From an uncultured Lachnospiraceae bacterium (lineage in GTDB: Bacteria; Bacillota_A; Clostridia; Lachnospirales; Lachnospiraceae): 55,325 nt of DNA. The notes below the pieces were generated by a model. The model was given only the letters and a program-made list of their open reading frames with translations, did not search any database and was not told the origin of the DNA. Both the position numbers and the translations under genes were made by a program. The DNA lies in the NCBI GenBank assembly GCA_910577835.1, contig CAJTOU010000023.1, positions 1 through 55,325 of the forward strand, given 5' to 3'. This document shows positions 17,344 to 26,294 of this stretch, one piece after another. Positions within the stretch are counted from its first letter, which is position 1; each line of letters starts with the position of its first letter.

Positions 17344-19415
17344 AAAAGAAAAGTATATTTAGACAGTTACTTTTTCCGATGATTGCAATTGTATGTGCAT
17401 TGGCAGTCTGTCTGACCGGAGTGAGTGCAGTTATTTTTATGAAAGCCTATGAAGATGAAATCTACAACCGAGACAGGGAAAAATCATTACTTGTGTCCAG
17501 TGATATTGCCACTTTTCTGGACGGCGCCTATGGAATTACAGAAGAGTTATCTTTAAATCCAAGCATTCTGACAATGGAAACAGAGATTCAGACACCGATT
17601 CTTGAGGACTGTGTAAAGAGAAATCCTTATCTGGAGCTGCTTTACATTCAGGGAACAGACGGTATGCAGACAGGCCGTTCCTCCGGTGAGCTTGCGGACC
17701 GTTCTACACGCTGGTGGTTTGAGCAGGTGACGAAGGAGCAGAACGCTTTTATTTCCAAATCCTATTATTCCGTAAATACCGGTATGCCCTGTGCTTCCAT
17801 TTTCTTTCCCATGTACCGTGATTCCAGACTGATTGGAATATTTGCCGTGGATTTGAAGCTGAATTATCTGCAAAGTCTGATTGAAGAATTTTCCGATATG
17901 GAAAATGGAGAGTATTCCTTTGTGATAGACGGCGAGGGTGTTGTGGTTGCTCATCCGGACAGTACACAGATAGAAGAATTATATAATTATAAGCAGCTCA
18001 CAAAAACGGTTTCCAAAAAAGATGCAAAAGGTCAGCCAATGTTAGACACAAATGGCGAAATTGTAACACAGGAAGAGAGCATTGCTATTTCAGAGGATTA
18101 TCAGAAGATTATTTCTGATGTTATGGCGGGAAACTCTGGAAATCATAAAATGAAAAATGAAGGGGAATCTTATTTTGTAAGCTATGCTTCCATACCTTTA
18201 AAGGGAAAATCTGATTCATGGTCTATTGTAACGATTCATAAGGAGTCACTGGCAATGGCAGTCGTATATCGAGTACTTGTAATTGCGGCTGTTGTAGCTC
18301 TGATTGTGATTGGATTCGCTGTTTTGGTTATTGCACTGCTGGCGCGCAGACTTACAAAGCCTATTATTTCTATTACAGATTTAATAAAAAATGCTTCCGA
18401 CGGAGATTTTACCATACAGGCAACAGAAGACAGCCAGAATGAAATCGGTACACTTTCAAAGAGTTTTAACAAAATGACAAAAAAGATATCCTCTATTTTA
18501 ACAAATATTACTGCCATTACTGGAGAGGTAGTGCAAAGCTCCACACATTTAAGGCACATTGAAGAAGAGGCAGGAGCTATCAGTCGGGCGGTACGGGAGA
18601 TTTCAGACGGCACAGAGGAACAGAATACCAAAGTAAATCAGGTTGTTATTCGAACAGAGAAGTTAGAGCAGAATTTTGAACAGCTTCAGCAAAAAAGCAG
18701 CCTTCTGCTAACGAATGCGCAGGATACAATTCTTTCGGGTAAGGATAGTATGCAAAGTGTTGAAGAACTGAAAAAACAGAATGAGGCTGCATCAGAAAAA
18801 ATGGCAATATCCTTTCAAAAAATTCAGTCTTTGGAGGAACAGTCGCAAAAAATTTTCGGAATTCTGAGCACAATTAATGAGATTTCTTCTCAGACAGAGC
18901 TGCTTGCATTGAATGCTTCTATTGAAGCAGCCCGTGCGGGAGAGCACGGAAAAGGCTTTGCTATTGTGGCGGAATCTATTGGAAAGCTTGCGGCTGATTC
19001 AACTGCTGCCACCTCAGATATAGAAAAAATCATTGCCAGATTATGTCGGGATATTTCAGATACAGTTGAAAATATAGAAGCGGTTCGCGCTGGTGCTGAT
19101 GAGCAGGCGCAGACGGCAGAAAAGGTACAGAAAACCTTTTCTGATTTTCATATGCTGGCGGAAAAGACAAAGGAATCCGTCAGCAATATGGAAAAGCTGG
19201 TAGAAGAAATGCATGAGAGCAACCGTCTTGTGGTGCATGCCATAGAGAGGATACGGAATATTTCAGAAAATACGGCAAAGCTCACAGATAAGTCGGCAAA
19301 TTCTTTAGAAGAACAGCTGGAAGGAATCCGAAACGTAGCAGGCCGCATTGATAATCTTTCTCTGGTTTCAACAGAAATAGAACAGGAAATGACAAAATTT
19401 AAATTGGGGAAATAG
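17340..19415 (+). CDS. Methyl-accepting chemotaxis protein (dCache sensor)
   Basis: A 691-residue transmembrane receptor. TM1 is at about 9-32. The extracellular region (about 35-295) is Cache-like, with LYIQGTDGMQTGRSSG, STRWWFEQ and FAVDLKLNYLQSLIEE followed by YSFVIDGEGVVVAHPD, typical of dCache_1 small-molecule sensors (often amino acids). TM2 is at about 307-330, followed by HAMP (SITDLIKNASDGDFTIQATED) and a cytoplasmic signalling coiled coil whose tip reads INEISSQTELLALNASIEAARAGE. No C-terminal pentapeptide for CheR is visible. No chemotaxis or flagellar genes are nearby, so it is an orphan receptor. The ligand is unknown. Confidence 0.92.
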   Translation: MKKKSIFRQLLFPMIAIVCALAVCLTGVSAVIFMKAYEDEIYNRDREKSLLVSSDIATFLDGAYGITEELSLNPSILTMETEIQTPILEDCVKRNPYLELLYIQGTDGMQTGRSSGELADRSTRWWFEQVTKEQNAFISKSYYSVNTGMPCASIFFPMYRDSRLIGIFAVDLKLNYLQSLIEEFSDMENGEYSFVIDGEGVVVAHPDSTQIEELYNYKQLTKTVSKKDAKGQPMLDTNGEIVTQEESIAISEDYQKIISDVMAGNSGNHKMKNEGESYFVSYASIPLKGKSDSWSIVTIHKESLAMAVVYRVLVIAAVVALIVIGFAVLVIALLARRLTKPIISITDLIKNASDGDFTIQATEDSQNEIGTLSKSFNKMTKKISSILTNITAITGEVVQSSTHLRHIEEEAGAISRAVREISDGTEEQNTKVNQVVIRTEKLEQNFEQLQQKSSLLLTNAQDTILSGKDSMQSVEELKKQNEAASEKMAISFQKIQSLEEQSQKIFGILSTINEISSQTELLALNASIEAARAGEHGKGFAIVAESIGKLAADSTAATSDIEKIIARLCRDISDTVENIEAVRAGADEQAQTAEKVQKTFSDFHMLAEKTKESVSNMEKLVEEMHESNRLVVHAIERIRNISENTAKLTDKSANSLEEQLEGIRNVAGRIDNLSLVSTEIEQEMTKFKLGK

Positions 19416-19475
19416 TTCTATCAAATAACAGGTAATTAAACAAATAAGTAATAAAGCAGTGAGGCATTAATTGTA

Positions 19476-20909
19476 TTATTTCAATGGTAAAACAACAAAA
19501 AAAGTTGCCCCGCCTCCTTCGCTGTTTGACAATCCGACTTCTGACGGTAATAATTTCGCAAGTTCTTTTACTATGCTAAGTCCAAGACCAAAATGTGCTT
19601 TATCTGTATGAGATTTATCCGCACAGTAAAAACGGTCGAAAATATAAGGTTTATCTTTTTCGGAAATTCCCTGTCCATTGTCAATAATGGACAGGGTAAT
19701 ATTTTTATTGGAAAGAACTGCTTTTATTCGAATTTCGGAACTGGTTTTAGAATGTGCAATCGCATTATCCATATAGATACTCAAAATCTGGAATAGGTAA
19801 TCCTTATCTGTATATAATTCCGGAAAACAAATATCCATAAAATCCGCCTCAAGAGAAATTCCATTTTTTCTGCATACCGCTTCATATGTTTCATACAAAG
19901 TAATCAGCAAAGTATCCAGATTCACCAGACTTTTAATGGCTTTTCCAGTTCCGGCATCAGAAGATGCAAGAAACAGCAGCTTTTTAATTAGTTCTGACAT
20001 TTGCATAGTTTCCGCCTCTATAATATTTACTGCCTTTTGAATATCAAAAAGCCCTCCGCTTAATCTATCAAGGCAGCTAGCTAAAGTATTCACAGAATCA
20101 CTTGGGTAATTCATGCAAACGCTGGCGGTATTATTAGAGCAGTCAACAGAGGTATTGGCCGCAGAACAATTAAAACAATCAATACAGACATTCACTGTAT
20201 CATTTATTTTATCGTTATTTGCCAGAATAACTGCAAGTGGTGCTTTTAATTCATGCGATGCAGAAGCGATAAAATTTTTCTGGCTTTTTAACATTTTTTC
20301 GGTTGGTTTTATAGCATGCTTCAGCAGAAAATGACTGACAAGTATGGTACAAAACAGAGAAAGAAACCAAATCGTGATATAAAATGGCAGTTGTCGTTTT
20401 ATCAGAGTAAAAACTGATTGTTGTTGCTGAAGTAAAACAAGCTGCTGGATATTTCCATCTTTATCAACAATAATAGAAAATATTCCAAAATACTTATCAT
20501 GTGAGCTGCCGCGAAAAGACAGGGTTGCTCCCTGTGAAGTAACAGCATTGTTTCGTTCTAATGTAACAGCAGACTCAAGATTTACCTGTTTTTGAAACAG
20601 ATTCAGTACTGTATCTCTATTTGTTGGAAAAGCCAATTCACTTTGATATATTTCATTCCCCTGTGTATCTGTTAATAACGCAAAAACAGAATAATTGTTT
20701 TCATAAGGCTTAAAAATTGTCTGAGGATTTTTATCAGGATTTTCCAGCTCATAAATAATGAACATGGAGAGCCGACTAAAGAAAACGCTGTCATTGAACA
20801 GCTTATTTTTAATGGAATTTGCGCATAAAATTCCCGTGATAATTGAAATAATCAGCATAATAGAGCTGATAAAAACAATATGCAGCTTTTTATATAAACT
20901 ATTCAGCAT
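19476..20909 (-). CDS. Sensor histidine kinase with Cys-rich insertion in the DHp domain
   Basis: 477 residues from the ATG at 20909, which overlaps the end of the response regulator gene. TM1 is at about 10-30, an extracytoplasmic sensor at about 35-172, and TM2 at about 173-195. DHp helix 1 contains the phospho-acceptor His219 in SASHELKAPLAVI. Instead of a short turn, about 50 residues with six cysteines (242, 245, 248, 257, 265, 279) separate it from helix 2 (DIQKAVNIIEAETMQMSEL). The kinase domain is intact: YMDNAIAHS (N box), DNGQGIS, FDRFY and HFGLGLS. With the regulator and the divergent lipoprotein-ABC genes it forms a probable envelope-stress or peptide-sensing module. Confidence 0.9.
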   Translation of the reverse strand: MLNSLYKKLHIVFISSIMLIISIITGILCANSIKNKLFNDSVFFSRLSMFIIYELENPDKNPQTIFKPYENNYSVFALLTDTQGNEIYQSELAFPTNRDTVLNLFQKQVNLESAVTLERNNAVTSQGATLSFRGSSHDKYFGIFSIIVDKDGNIQQLVLLQQQQSVFTLIKRQLPFYITIWFLSLFCTILVSHFLLKHAIKPTEKMLKSQKNFIASASHELKAPLAVILANNDKINDTVNVCIDCFNCSAANTSVDCSNNTASVCMNYPSDSVNTLASCLDRLSGGLFDIQKAVNIIEAETMQMSELIKKLLFLASSDAGTGKAIKSLVNLDTLLITLYETYEAVCRKNGISLEADFMDICFPELYTDKDYLFQILSIYMDNAIAHSKTSSEIRIKAVLSNKNITLSIIDNGQGISEKDKPYIFDRFYCADKSHTDKAHFGLGLSIVKELAKLLPSEVGLSNSEGGGATFFVVLPLK

Positions 20910-21588
20910 TTTTCTTCTCCAATTTATAGCCGGCTCCATAAACAGTTTTTATTTCACAGCAGCTTCCTATTTCTCTAAAACGTTTTCTAAGAAAAGAAAT
21001 ATAATTGTCCACATTTCCGGACATGATATCCGCGTCAGTTCCCCATATTTTGCTTATAAGCTGTTCTCTGGAAAAAAGAGTACATGGATGACTGATAAAA
21101 ACAGATAATAGTTCGGATTCCTTTGCAGTTAACAGAAGAGAATTTGTACCACACGATAAAATACGTTCTGACGGAGCAAAGGATAAATCAGAAAAACAAA
21201 AGCTTTTTTCCTGTCTTATTTCAGCAGGCCGTCTGGTTAATGCCCGAATACGTGCAAGCAGTTCGGGAATGTGAAAAGGTTTTACCAGATAATCATCTGC
21301 GCCGCTGTCTAATCCTTCTATACGGTCATTCAGTTCTGACATTCCGGTAATAATAATAACAGGAATTGTAATTCCTTTTCTTCGCATGGCTTTTATAATA
21401 CTCATTCCATCAATAATCGGAAGCATACGGTCAATAATTGCCAAATCATAGGAATATTCAGTGTTCAGTGCATAAAGCATGGCAGTTTCTCCATCGTTAC
21501 ATGAATCAACAATATATTTGTTTTTTTGCAGTTCCTCCTGTATAGAGCTGCAAAGGTTTAAATCATCTTCTAATAATAATATTTTCAT
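20899..21588 (-). CDS. OmpR-family response regulator
   Basis: 229 residues from the ATG at 21588 (AGGACTG ribosome binding site). An upstream in-frame ATG at 21663 would add 25 residues from inside the promoter region and is not used. The receiver domain has the acidic pair at Asp8-Asp9, the phospho-acceptor Asp53 in LAIIDRMLP, and the conserved Lys in DDYLVKPF. A C-terminal OmpR-type winged helix follows (LTAKESELLSVFISHP, SREQLISKIWG, DNYISFLRKRF, TVYGAGYKLE). It overlaps the kinase gene, so the pair is co-transcribed. Three 11-bp direct repeats upstream are its likely binding site. Confidence 0.93.
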   Translation of the reverse strand: MKILLLEDDLNLCSSIQEELQKNKYIVDSCNDGETAMLYALNTEYSYDLAIIDRMLPIIDGMSIIKAMRRKGITIPVIIITGMSELNDRIEGLDSGADDYLVKPFHIPELLARIRALTRRPAEIRQEKSFCFSDLSFAPSERILSCGTNSLLLTAKESELLSVFISHPCTLFSREQLISKIWGTDADIMSGNVDNYISFLRKRFREIGSCCEIKTVYGAGYKLEKKNAE

Positions 21589-21611
21589 AGTATCAGTCCT
21601 TTTTTCTATAT

Positions 21612-21688
21612 AGTATAGCAGATAATTCTCTAAAAATCCTCTAAAAAATTCTGTAAAAACCATGTTTAATTACAGGATTTTTTAGAGG
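21612..21688. promoter_or_regulatory. Divergent control region: three 11-bp direct repeats and a 19-bp inverted repeat
   Basis: The plus strand carries three contiguous 11-bp units, TCTCTAAAAAT, CCTCTAAAAAA and TTCTGTAAAAA (21627-21659), the spacing favoured by OmpR-family regulators. The segment 21638-21656 is also repeated in inverted form at 21670-21688 with 18 of 19 positions matching. On the minus strand a good -10 (TATACT, 21612-21617) lacks a good -35, and the repeats cover that -35 position, as expected for activation by a phosphorylated regulator. The region separates the two-component genes from the lipoprotein-ABC operon and could control both. Confidence 0.65.
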
Positions 21689-21766
21689 AATTTTCAATTA
21701 AAATGAATTTGTCAAAAACAGATTTTAAAACGAATCTGTAAAAAAAGAAGAAAGGCAGGTTTTATT

Positions 21767-22345
21767 ATGAGCATTTGGAAAAAGAAAAAGGGGTTGATTA
21801 TTGGATTATGTATATTTATCCTTACTGGCTGTAATGCTAAAACAAATGAAAAAAATAACGAAGATACAAACAAAAAAGATATCAAAGATTTTCAGACAAA
21901 CACCATGGAGGAGAACAAAAGCAAGGAAAATGGAAGTAGTGAAAATAGTGGTAATGAAAATACCAGCAATGATAAGATAAAAGATATAAGAGAGAAGATG
22001 GATTCAAACAGTCTGTATAAATTAGCAGATTTGACAGGAGGAGTTGTGGATTTTTCCGACAGTGGATGTACAATATCCCCTAATATTACAGGAGATGACG
22101 GAAAAACAGTTATGGGTGCCGCACCCGGATATGAAAGCGAAGAGACAAATATATCCGTAAGCTATCAGGAAGATTGTGAAGTCTGGATTGCAACTATTCA
22201 TATATCAAGCGGGATAGCGGAAATGGAACGTGTGTCTGTTTCTGATATCAAAAAGCAGGCAAATATTATTGTCTATGGCAGTTTTAAGAACGAACGTCAT
22301 ATCTTGGCGGAAAAAATCATTATTTGCCACCATGTAAAATCCTGA
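21767..22345 (+). CDS. Putative lipoprotein, first gene of an ABC operon
   Basis: 192 residues. A lipoprotein signal peptide is clear: KKKK, a hydrophobic stretch GLIIGLCIFI and the lipobox LTGC at about residue 22. A 60-residue Asn/Lys/Glu-rich linker follows, then a small folded domain (about 85-192; SLYKLADLTGGVVDFSDSGC, ISVSYQEDCEVWIATIHIS) with a few cysteines that I do not recognise. It is 16 bp upstream of the first permease, so it probably works with the exporter at the cell surface. Start ATG after AGAAAGGCAGG. Confidence 0.75.
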   Translation: MSIWKKKKGLIIGLCIFILTGCNAKTNEKNNEDTNKKDIKDFQTNTMEENKSKENGSSENSGNENTSNDKIKDIREKMDSNSLYKLADLTGGVVDFSDSGCTISPNITGDDGKTVMGAAPGYESEETNISVSYQEDCEVWIATIHISSGIAEMERVSVSDIKKQANIIVYGSFKNERHILAEKIIICHHVKS

Positions 22346-22361
22346 ACGGAAGGAGGTTCAT

Positions 22362-23576
22362 ATGAAATTTTATCAGCTTGCATTCCGGTATTTATATCGG
22401 AAAAAATCAAAAGCATTTCTTTTGTTTCTGGTTATGCTCGTAATTAACAGCATGATTTTAAGCTCCAGTATAATTTTGCGTGCCTCAGAGGAGTCACGGC
22501 TTGCCATGCAAAAGAAGATGGGAACAAAGGTGGTGTTAGAGGCAAAAGATAAGAATCAGTCCGTTATGGAAGCTGAGATAAAGAAGTTACAGGATATGGA
22601 AGAAGTAGCATATTTAAATCGTATTGGCAGCAGTACGGCATATCCGGTTAATTTTAATCCCGTTACAAAAAGTGATTCCGAGGAAGAAAATAATCAGATA
22701 ATAAATTTACAGTCCTGTGATAATCTGGAGTATGACAATGGATTTGATGATTTAAGGTATCGTCTGATAAAAGGAAATACAGTTATGAAAGATTCGAAAA
22801 ATGAAGCTGTCATTAATTTTATGCTTGCAGAAGCCAATGGACTTGAGATAGGAGATGAACTGGAAATTGGTACACAAACTGGAAATGTGACTACTGTAAA
22901 AATTACAGGTATGTATGTTGCGGGAAACGAGAGCAATCAGATGAATGAGCTTCCTTCAGCAGACCGCCTTGAAAATCGGGTTTTTATTGATAATCATTCT
23001 TATACAGAGCTGTTTGATACTGCGGCATATCAGAAAATAGCGATATATATAAAAAATCCAAATCAAATCACAGCGGTTGAAAAAGAGATGAAGGAACTTT
23101 TTGGAAACAGAGTAAATATCACAACATCTGATGTGTTATACCAGCAGCTTGAAGTGCCTTTGAAGCAGGCAATCCGTGTAATGAAAGTTATGCTGATATT
23201 TACACTGATTGCAGGAGTAACAGTTATTTCTCTGCTGCTTTGTATGTGGATGCGGGCGAGAAAAAGGGAAGTAGCAGTTTTTGTCAGTATGGGAAGGACA
23301 AAGACGGAGATTTTTATGCAGTTTTTTCTGGAGACAATAAATGTTTTCTGTCTGTCTGTGTGTTTTGCCTGTATATCCGGCAGGGGAATTGCAGGAGCTA
23401 TGAAAAAACTGTTGACCGGAAATGCGGAGGTCTCTCTGTCGGTTTCTCTTCATGGACAGGATATTGCAGCAGTATTTTTTATCGGTGGTCTGACAGTGAT
23501 TCTGGCAGTCTGTATTTCTCTGACACCGGTGTTAAGAGCAAAACCAAAGGATATATTATCAAAGATGGAGGGATAG
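22362..23576 (+). CDS. MacB/FtsX-like ABC transporter permease
   Basis: 404 residues with the four-helix MacB/LolCE layout: TM1 at about 18-40, a large extracellular domain (about 45-270), then three helices near 275-300, 320-345 and 370-390, ending TPVLRAKPKDILSKMEG. The sequence YRKKSKAFLLFLVM before TM1 and MRARKREVAVFVSMGRTKTEIFMQF after TM2 are typical. Such mechanotransmission transporters export or extract peptides, lipids or lipoproteins without moving the substrate through a channel. It forms a pair with the next gene, which starts 3 bp after its stop. Confidence 0.88.
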   Translation: MKFYQLAFRYLYRKKSKAFLLFLVMLVINSMILSSSIILRASEESRLAMQKKMGTKVVLEAKDKNQSVMEAEIKKLQDMEEVAYLNRIGSSTAYPVNFNPVTKSDSEEENNQIINLQSCDNLEYDNGFDDLRYRLIKGNTVMKDSKNEAVINFMLAEANGLEIGDELEIGTQTGNVTTVKITGMYVAGNESNQMNELPSADRLENRVFIDNHSYTELFDTAAYQKIAIYIKNPNQITAVEKEMKELFGNRVNITTSDVLYQQLEVPLKQAIRVMKVMLIFTLIAGVTVISLLLCMWMRARKREVAVFVSMGRTKTEIFMQFFLETINVFCLSVCFACISGRGIAGAMKKLLTGNAEVSLSVSLHGQDIAAVFFIGGLTVILAVCISLTPVLRAKPKDILSKMEG

Positions 23577-23578
23577 AA

Positions 23579-25036
23579 ATGAATTGTTTTAGTCTGGCAT
23601 GGCGTTCTGTAATAAGAAAGCCTGCAAAAAGCACACTGCTGTTTCTGGCAGTATTTATTATCAGTCTGTTGCTTTTGTCCGGTATCAGCGGTGGGAAAGC
23701 CGGTATTTTAGTGCAGGATAGCAGCAGACAGGCAATTGGAGCAGGGCTGCTTCTGGAAAGAAATATGGCGAACCGGCGTCAGAGAATGGATGAACTGTCC
23801 AAAGAGATTGGGGATAAAGAGGGCAGTCTGGGAGGATATCATCAGGAAAAGATTATTGTAAGCGGGTTTGAAAGTTACCTAGGATGGACAGATAACTTTT
23901 TTGAGACTCTGTTGATGGAGGACATTAAAAAAATTGCAGAAACAGAAGGAATTGAGGATTATAATGTTACAACGATAGCGACGGCAGCAGGACCTGTTAA
24001 TTTTACGCGTATCGAGGACGAAGATGTGGACCAGCATGGCGACCCCGGCGGAGTAACACTGATTGGAAATCTGGATATGTCTATGGATTCTCATTTTCTT
24101 TCCGGAAATGCTTATATGAAAAGCGGCCGCATGATTGAAAAAGGAGACAGGAATGTATGCGTTATTTCAGAGGAGCTTGCAAATAAAAATCATCTGGAAA
24201 TTGGCGGCAGATTAACCTTTTGTGACTGCTTCAACGAAGAAAATCCGGCTGTTTATGAGGCCGAAATCATCGGAATTTATCAGGTAAACCAGCCGATTAT
24301 ATCTTATATGTCAGGTGATACATACCGTTCCGAAAATATTATTTTTACAGACTTGGATTTTCCTGAAAAAGTAGAAGGGAAAGAAAACGACCCTTTGTAT
24401 GAAAGAGCATATTTTAAACTTGCGGATGTGGATGAGTATAAAGCGGTAAAGGAGGCGGTAAAGCGCACGGATATCGAATGGGAAAGATATGATTTAATTG
24501 ACAATAATGGAAATATAGATGTGATGTCCGCTAATTTTAATGAACTTGAAAAATACAGTGAAATTTTGACATGGGTGATTTCAGGGGCAGGTCTTGTTAT
24601 TTTGATTTTGATTTTTCTGTTTTGGATAAAAAATAGAAATAAAGAAGTCGGAATTATGCTGTCAATGGGGGTTTCAAAAATCCGGATTTTGGCACAGATA
24701 TTGACAGAAGCACTTATAATTGTGGTGGCTGCGGTACTTTTATCCTTTCTGGCAGCGCCGAAGGTGTCGGAACTGACAGCGGACTATCTGGTACAACAGC
24801 AGGTACAAAATGCAGAGGAACAGGATTTGCTGGATGAGGGGAAGGTGGCATCCTCTGATGAATCTTCTGATGAAAAATCAGGGCAGAAAATTCAGGATGT
24901 CCATACAGAAATTACATCTTGGATGCTGGTGCAGGATGCACTTGGCATAGCAGGTTTGACAGTGATATCTGTATGGATGGCAGGCTTTGCTATATTAAAA
25001 AAGGCGCCAAAAGATATATTAAGTGAAATGAGTTAA
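23579..25036 (+). CDS. MacB/FtsX-like ABC transporter permease (second subunit)
   Basis: 485 residues from the ATG at 23579. An open frame continues upstream inside the previous gene, but GATGGAGGGATAGAA before this ATG and the normal N-terminus MNCFSLAWRSVIRKPAKSTLLF decide the start. TM1 is at about 20-40, the extracellular domain at about 45-320, then TM segments at about 325-350, 385-405 and 450-475. The cytoplasmic loop motif NRNKEVGIMLSMGVSKIRI matches the family. An acidic, Ser-rich insertion (LDEGKVASSDESSDEKSGQK) precedes the last helix. It probably forms a heterodimer with the preceding permease. Confidence 0.88.
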   Translation: MNCFSLAWRSVIRKPAKSTLLFLAVFIISLLLLSGISGGKAGILVQDSSRQAIGAGLLLERNMANRRQRMDELSKEIGDKEGSLGGYHQEKIIVSGFESYLGWTDNFFETLLMEDIKKIAETEGIEDYNVTTIATAAGPVNFTRIEDEDVDQHGDPGGVTLIGNLDMSMDSHFLSGNAYMKSGRMIEKGDRNVCVISEELANKNHLEIGGRLTFCDCFNEENPAVYEAEIIGIYQVNQPIISYMSGDTYRSENIIFTDLDFPEKVEGKENDPLYERAYFKLADVDEYKAVKEAVKRTDIEWERYDLIDNNGNIDVMSANFNELEKYSEILTWVISGAGLVILILIFLFWIKNRNKEVGIMLSMGVSKIRILAQILTEALIIVVAAVLLSFLAAPKVSELTADYLVQQQVQNAEEQDLLDEGKVASSDESSDEKSGQKIQDVHTEITSWMLVQDALGIAGLTVISVWMAGFAILKKAPKDILSEMS

Positions 25037-25049
25037 GGAGGATATTATT

Positions 25050-25706
25050 ATGATTTTAGAGGCAAGAAATGTGGAATATGCATATAAATCTCAAATGGGA
25101 AGGAAGGTTCTGGACAATATTTCGATTCAGTTTGAAGAAGAAAAGTTTTATACCATTATCGGTTCAAGCGGAGCTGGAAAAACGACTCTCTTGTCTTTGC
25201 TGGCAGGTCTTGACAGTCCGACGGCCGGAAAGATTTTTTATGAGGGGGAAGATATAAAAGGTAATGGGTTAAATTATCACAGGAAACATCATATTTCGCT
25301 GGTTTTTCAGGAATATAACCTGATTGATTATCTTACCGCAGAGGAGAATGTCAGAACAGGAGGAACAGATAAACCGGAGGAATTGCTTTTGAAGGTTCAT
25401 ATGCCGCAGGAAACATGGAAGAGAAACATTATGCAATTATCCGGCGGGCAGCAGCAGCGTGTGGCGATTGCAAGGGCGCTGGCAAGCAATGCAAAAGTTT
25501 TGCTGGCAGATGAGCCGACCGGAAATCTGGATGAACAGACAGCAGCAGAAATTATTGAGCTGTTGAAGCATACAGCCCATGAGCTGGGGAAATGTGTTAT
25601 TGTTGTTACTCACAGCAGATATCTGGCAGGTGAGGCAGATGAAATTGTGCAGATAAAAGATGGAAAAGTTGAAACTCCTGTTATTTACTCATACAGCGAT
25701 ATATAA
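25050..25706 (+). CDS. ABC transporter ATP-binding protein (MacB/LolD type)
   Basis: 218 residues with Walker A IGSSGAGKTT, Q-loop VFQEYNLIDYLT, signature LSGGQQQRVAIARAL, Walker B VLLADEPTGNLDE and the switch His in VVTHS. The PTGNLD form is typical of the MacB/LolD/BceA group that powers FtsX-like permeases, matching the two genes before it. AAGGAGG precedes the ATG at 25050. It is the last gene of the operon, and a terminator follows at 25771. Confidence 0.94.
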   Translation: MILEARNVEYAYKSQMGRKVLDNISIQFEEEKFYTIIGSSGAGKTTLLSLLAGLDSPTAGKIFYEGEDIKGNGLNYHRKHHISLVFQEYNLIDYLTAEENVRTGGTDKPEELLLKVHMPQETWKRNIMQLSGGQQQRVAIARALASNAKVLLADEPTGNLDEQTAAEIIELLKHTAHELGKCVIVVTHSRYLAGEADEIVQIKDGKVETPVIYSYSDI

Positions 25707-25770
25707 TATTGTAACGATTATAACACTGTAATGGATTGTGAATGAGGAAATTATCTAGGCATGGCAGACA

Positions 25771-25807
25771 GACGGCAGAGTGTAATAACTCTGTCGTTTT
25801 TCTTTTT
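25771..25807 (+). terminator. Intrinsic terminator of the lipoprotein-ABC operon
   Basis: ACGGCAGAGT (25772-25781) pairs with ACTCTGTCGT (25788-25797) with one G-T wobble, followed by a TTTTTCTTTTT tract. Confidence 0.85.
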
Positions 25808-25849
25808 GGAAGTTTTAATAATATTATTTAAGGAAAAGCGGAAAGGTCA

Positions 25850-25878
25850 TTGACATGTAAGTGCTGTTTGTATATAAT
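25850..25878 (+). promoter_or_regulatory. Consensus promoter of the GntR-ABC operon
   Basis: TTGACA (25850-25855) and TATAAT (25873-25878) separated by 17 bp, 38 bp before the TTG start. The downstream sequence ATGTATAAACAT is a short inverted repeat at the transcription start and may be the operator of the GntR protein. Confidence 0.8.
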
Positions 25879-25916
25879 GTGTATGTATAAACATCACATT
25901 GAAGGAGGAAGGATAT

Positions 25917-26294
25917 TTGAAGATAGTAATATCAAATACATCTGAAAGCCCTCTTTACCAACAAATCAAAGACCAGATAAAGGACGCTGTCTTGAAAGAA
26001 GAATTAGTAGAGGGCGATGCCCTTCCATCTATTCGTGCCTTTGCAAATGATTTAAAGGTCAGCGTATTAACAATACGGAGGGTCTATGATGAATTGGAGC
26101 AAGAGGGATTTGTAACAAGCCAAGTTGGTATTGGTACTTTTGTTTCTACAAGCAATGTTGAACTGCTGCGGGATTCCAAACGGAGGCTTGTGGAGAAAAA
26201 AATGTTGGATATGATACAGACCGCAAAATCACTTAATATCAGCAAAGACGAACTAAATGCCATGATGGATATTCTATACGAGGAGGAAAACTAA
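25917..26294 (+). CDS. GntR-family regulator, YtrA subfamily
   Basis: 125 residues. I place the start at the TTG at 25917 because AGGAGGAAGG lies 8 bp upstream; the alternative TTG at 25899 lies before that site. ISNTSESPLYQQIKDQIKDAVL, EGDALPSIRAFANDLKVSVLTIRRVYDELEQEGFVTSQVGIGTFV is a complete GntR winged helix. Only a short helical C-terminal tail follows, as in YtrA, which represses its own ABC transporter operon in Bacillus and responds to cell-wall antibiotics. It is followed directly by an ATPase and a permease, the usual YtrA arrangement. Confidence 0.9.
   Translation: MKIVISNTSESPLYQQIKDQIKDAVLKEELVEGDALPSIRAFANDLKVSVLTIRRVYDELEQEGFVTSQVGIGTFVSTSNVELLRDSKRRLVEKKMLDMIQTAKSLNISKDELNAMMDILYEEEN

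Noticed and set aside
23240..23578. N-terminal extension of the second MacB-like permease
   Set aside because: It lies wholly inside the first permease gene in another frame; the ATG at 23579 has a good ribosome binding site and a normal permease N-terminus.
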